22,274 nt of DNA, from the IMG/VR virus record IMGVR_UViG_3300012920_000310, positions 1 to 22,274 of that record. One strand, given 5' to 3'. Of the stretch, positions 21,634 through 22,274 are shown in pieces. Both the position numbers and the translations under genes were made by a program. The notes beneath the pieces are model-generated. The model saw nothing but the letters and a program-made list of their open reading frames with translations, had not been told where the DNA came from and searched no databases. The number at the start of each line of letters is the position of its first letter. Position 1 is the first letter of the stretch. The DNA comes from a virus.

Positions 21634-22274
21634 ATGGCAAAAAAGAATAAGGATTCATTGGCTCTGGATTTAGCAGATTCACTGAATAGTAAATTTAAAG
21701 GTCAAAAAGTTGCATATTTTTTAGATGGAAAGCATTCAACACCAACTGATGTAACAGATTTTATATCAACAGGTTCATCTATGCTTGATTTAGCAATATC
21801 AAATCAAAAAGATGGTGGAATTGCTGTTGGAAGAATAACAGAAATAAATGGATTATCTTCTACCGGTAAATCTTTACTTGGAGCTCATATACTTGCAGAA
21901 ACTCAAAAGCAAGGTGGTGTTGCTGTTTATATTGATACAGAAACTGCTGTTAGTAGACAATTTTTAGAAGCTATTGGTTGTGACGTTCCTAATCTTCTTT
22001 ATCTTCATATAGAAACTGTTGAGCAAATTTTTCAATCAATTGAAGATATTGTATTAAAAGTTAGAGAATCTGATAAAGATAAAATGGTAACTATACTCGT
22101 TGATAGTCTTGCTGCCGCTTCAACTGAAGTTGAAATGGAATCAGATTATGGTAAAGATGGTTGGGCTACAACTAAAGCTCTTATTATTTCAAAAGCCATG
22201 AGAAAATTAACGCAAATGATCGGCCGACATAAAATCACTCTTGTATTTACCAATCAGCTAAGACAAAAATTAGG
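21634..22274 (+). CDS. uvsX: UvsX/RecA-like recombinase (5' part, cut by window end)
   Basis: The first 213 codons are present and the frame is still open at the window edge. Walker A is G73-LSST-GKS80, a canonical G-x4-G-K-S unlike the altered P-loop of T4 UvsX. YIDTE (99-103) contains the probable catalytic Glu, Walker B is TILVDSL (143-149), and FTNQLRQKLG (205-214) matches the RecA 'N-Q-x-R-x-K-x-G' segment before loop L2. ISTGSSMLDLAIS and GGIAVGRITEI are typical RecA-family core starts. The enzyme polymerises on ssDNA and drives strand exchange in recombination-dependent replication and repair. AGGGG precedes the ATG. It follows gp32, its functional partner. Confidence 0.93.
   Translation, partial: MAKKNKDSLALDLADSLNSKFKGQKVAYFLDGKHSTPTDVTDFISTGSSMLDLAISNQKDGGIAVGRITEINGLSSTGKSLLGAHILAETQKQGGVAVYIDTETAVSRQFLEAIGCDVPNLLYLHIETVEQIFQSIEDIVLKVRESDKDKMVTILVDSLAAASTEVEMESDYGKDGWATTKALIISKAMRKLTQMIGRHKITLVFTNQLRQKL

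Noticed and set aside
1-22274. tRNA genes, CRISPR arrays, insertion sequences or integrase/attachment sites
   Set aside because: I found no cloverleaf-like segment, no regularly spaced repeats, no transposase or integrase motifs and no terminal inverted repeats in this window.

Overview
The window is a stretch of a large AT-rich tailed-phage genome of the T4-like (myovirus) superfamily. Recognisable T4-type proteins are a contractile tail sheath (gp18), tail tube (gp19), baseplate proteins gp26, gp51 and a gp53-like LysM protein, the ssDNA-binding protein gp32 and the recombinase UvsX. The low GC, the 2OG-Fe(II) oxygenase next to the tail genes, the DUF6356-like small protein and a gp32 without zinc cysteines resemble marine T4-like phages of cyanobacteria and SAR11-type bacteria. 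A phage TonB C-terminal-domain gene points to a Gram-negative host. The exact host cannot be read from the sequence.

Layout. (1) 20-980: a 2OG-Fe(II) oxygenase-like gene and a small coiled-coil protein. (2) 1066-4047: tail sheath and tail tube, separated by a strong rho-independent terminator with a duplicated 3' arm. (3) 4168-15468: a tightly packed tail/baseplate operon with gp26, a gp51-like ORF that has no usual start codon, a small basic protein, the tape measure, a giant baseplate protein, a LysM gp53-like protein, a large hub-like protein and a Lys-rich protein. Most junctions from the tape measure onward overlap by 1 nt or lie within a few nt. (4) 15457-15786, the only minus-strand gene: a secreted TonB C-terminal-domain protein whose terminator lies inside the Lys-rich 3' end of the convergent gene. 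(5) 15885-20501: a short family A DNA polymerase-like protein, a 729-residue unknown protein and four small genes, including a Nudix hydrolase. (6) 20511-20747: a gene interrupted by one in-frame TGA that reads as a SelW/Rdx-family selenoprotein (C-x-x-U). A SECIS-like hairpin directly follows the TGA. (7) 20823 to the end: gp32, a hairpin spacer and the 5' part of uvsX.

Two translational recoding events are inferred, and simple ORF calling misses both. The first is selenocysteine insertion at 20541-20543 in the SelW-like gene. The second is a probable -1 frameshift at 4959-4965 (A AAT TTC) joining gp26 to gp51. It lies between tail tube and tape measure, exactly where other tailed phages frameshift their tail assembly chaperones. 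Other notable points are a PolA-type polymerase in a T4-like genome, the antisense terminator built into a coding sequence, and mutually exclusive hairpins between gp32 and uvsX.
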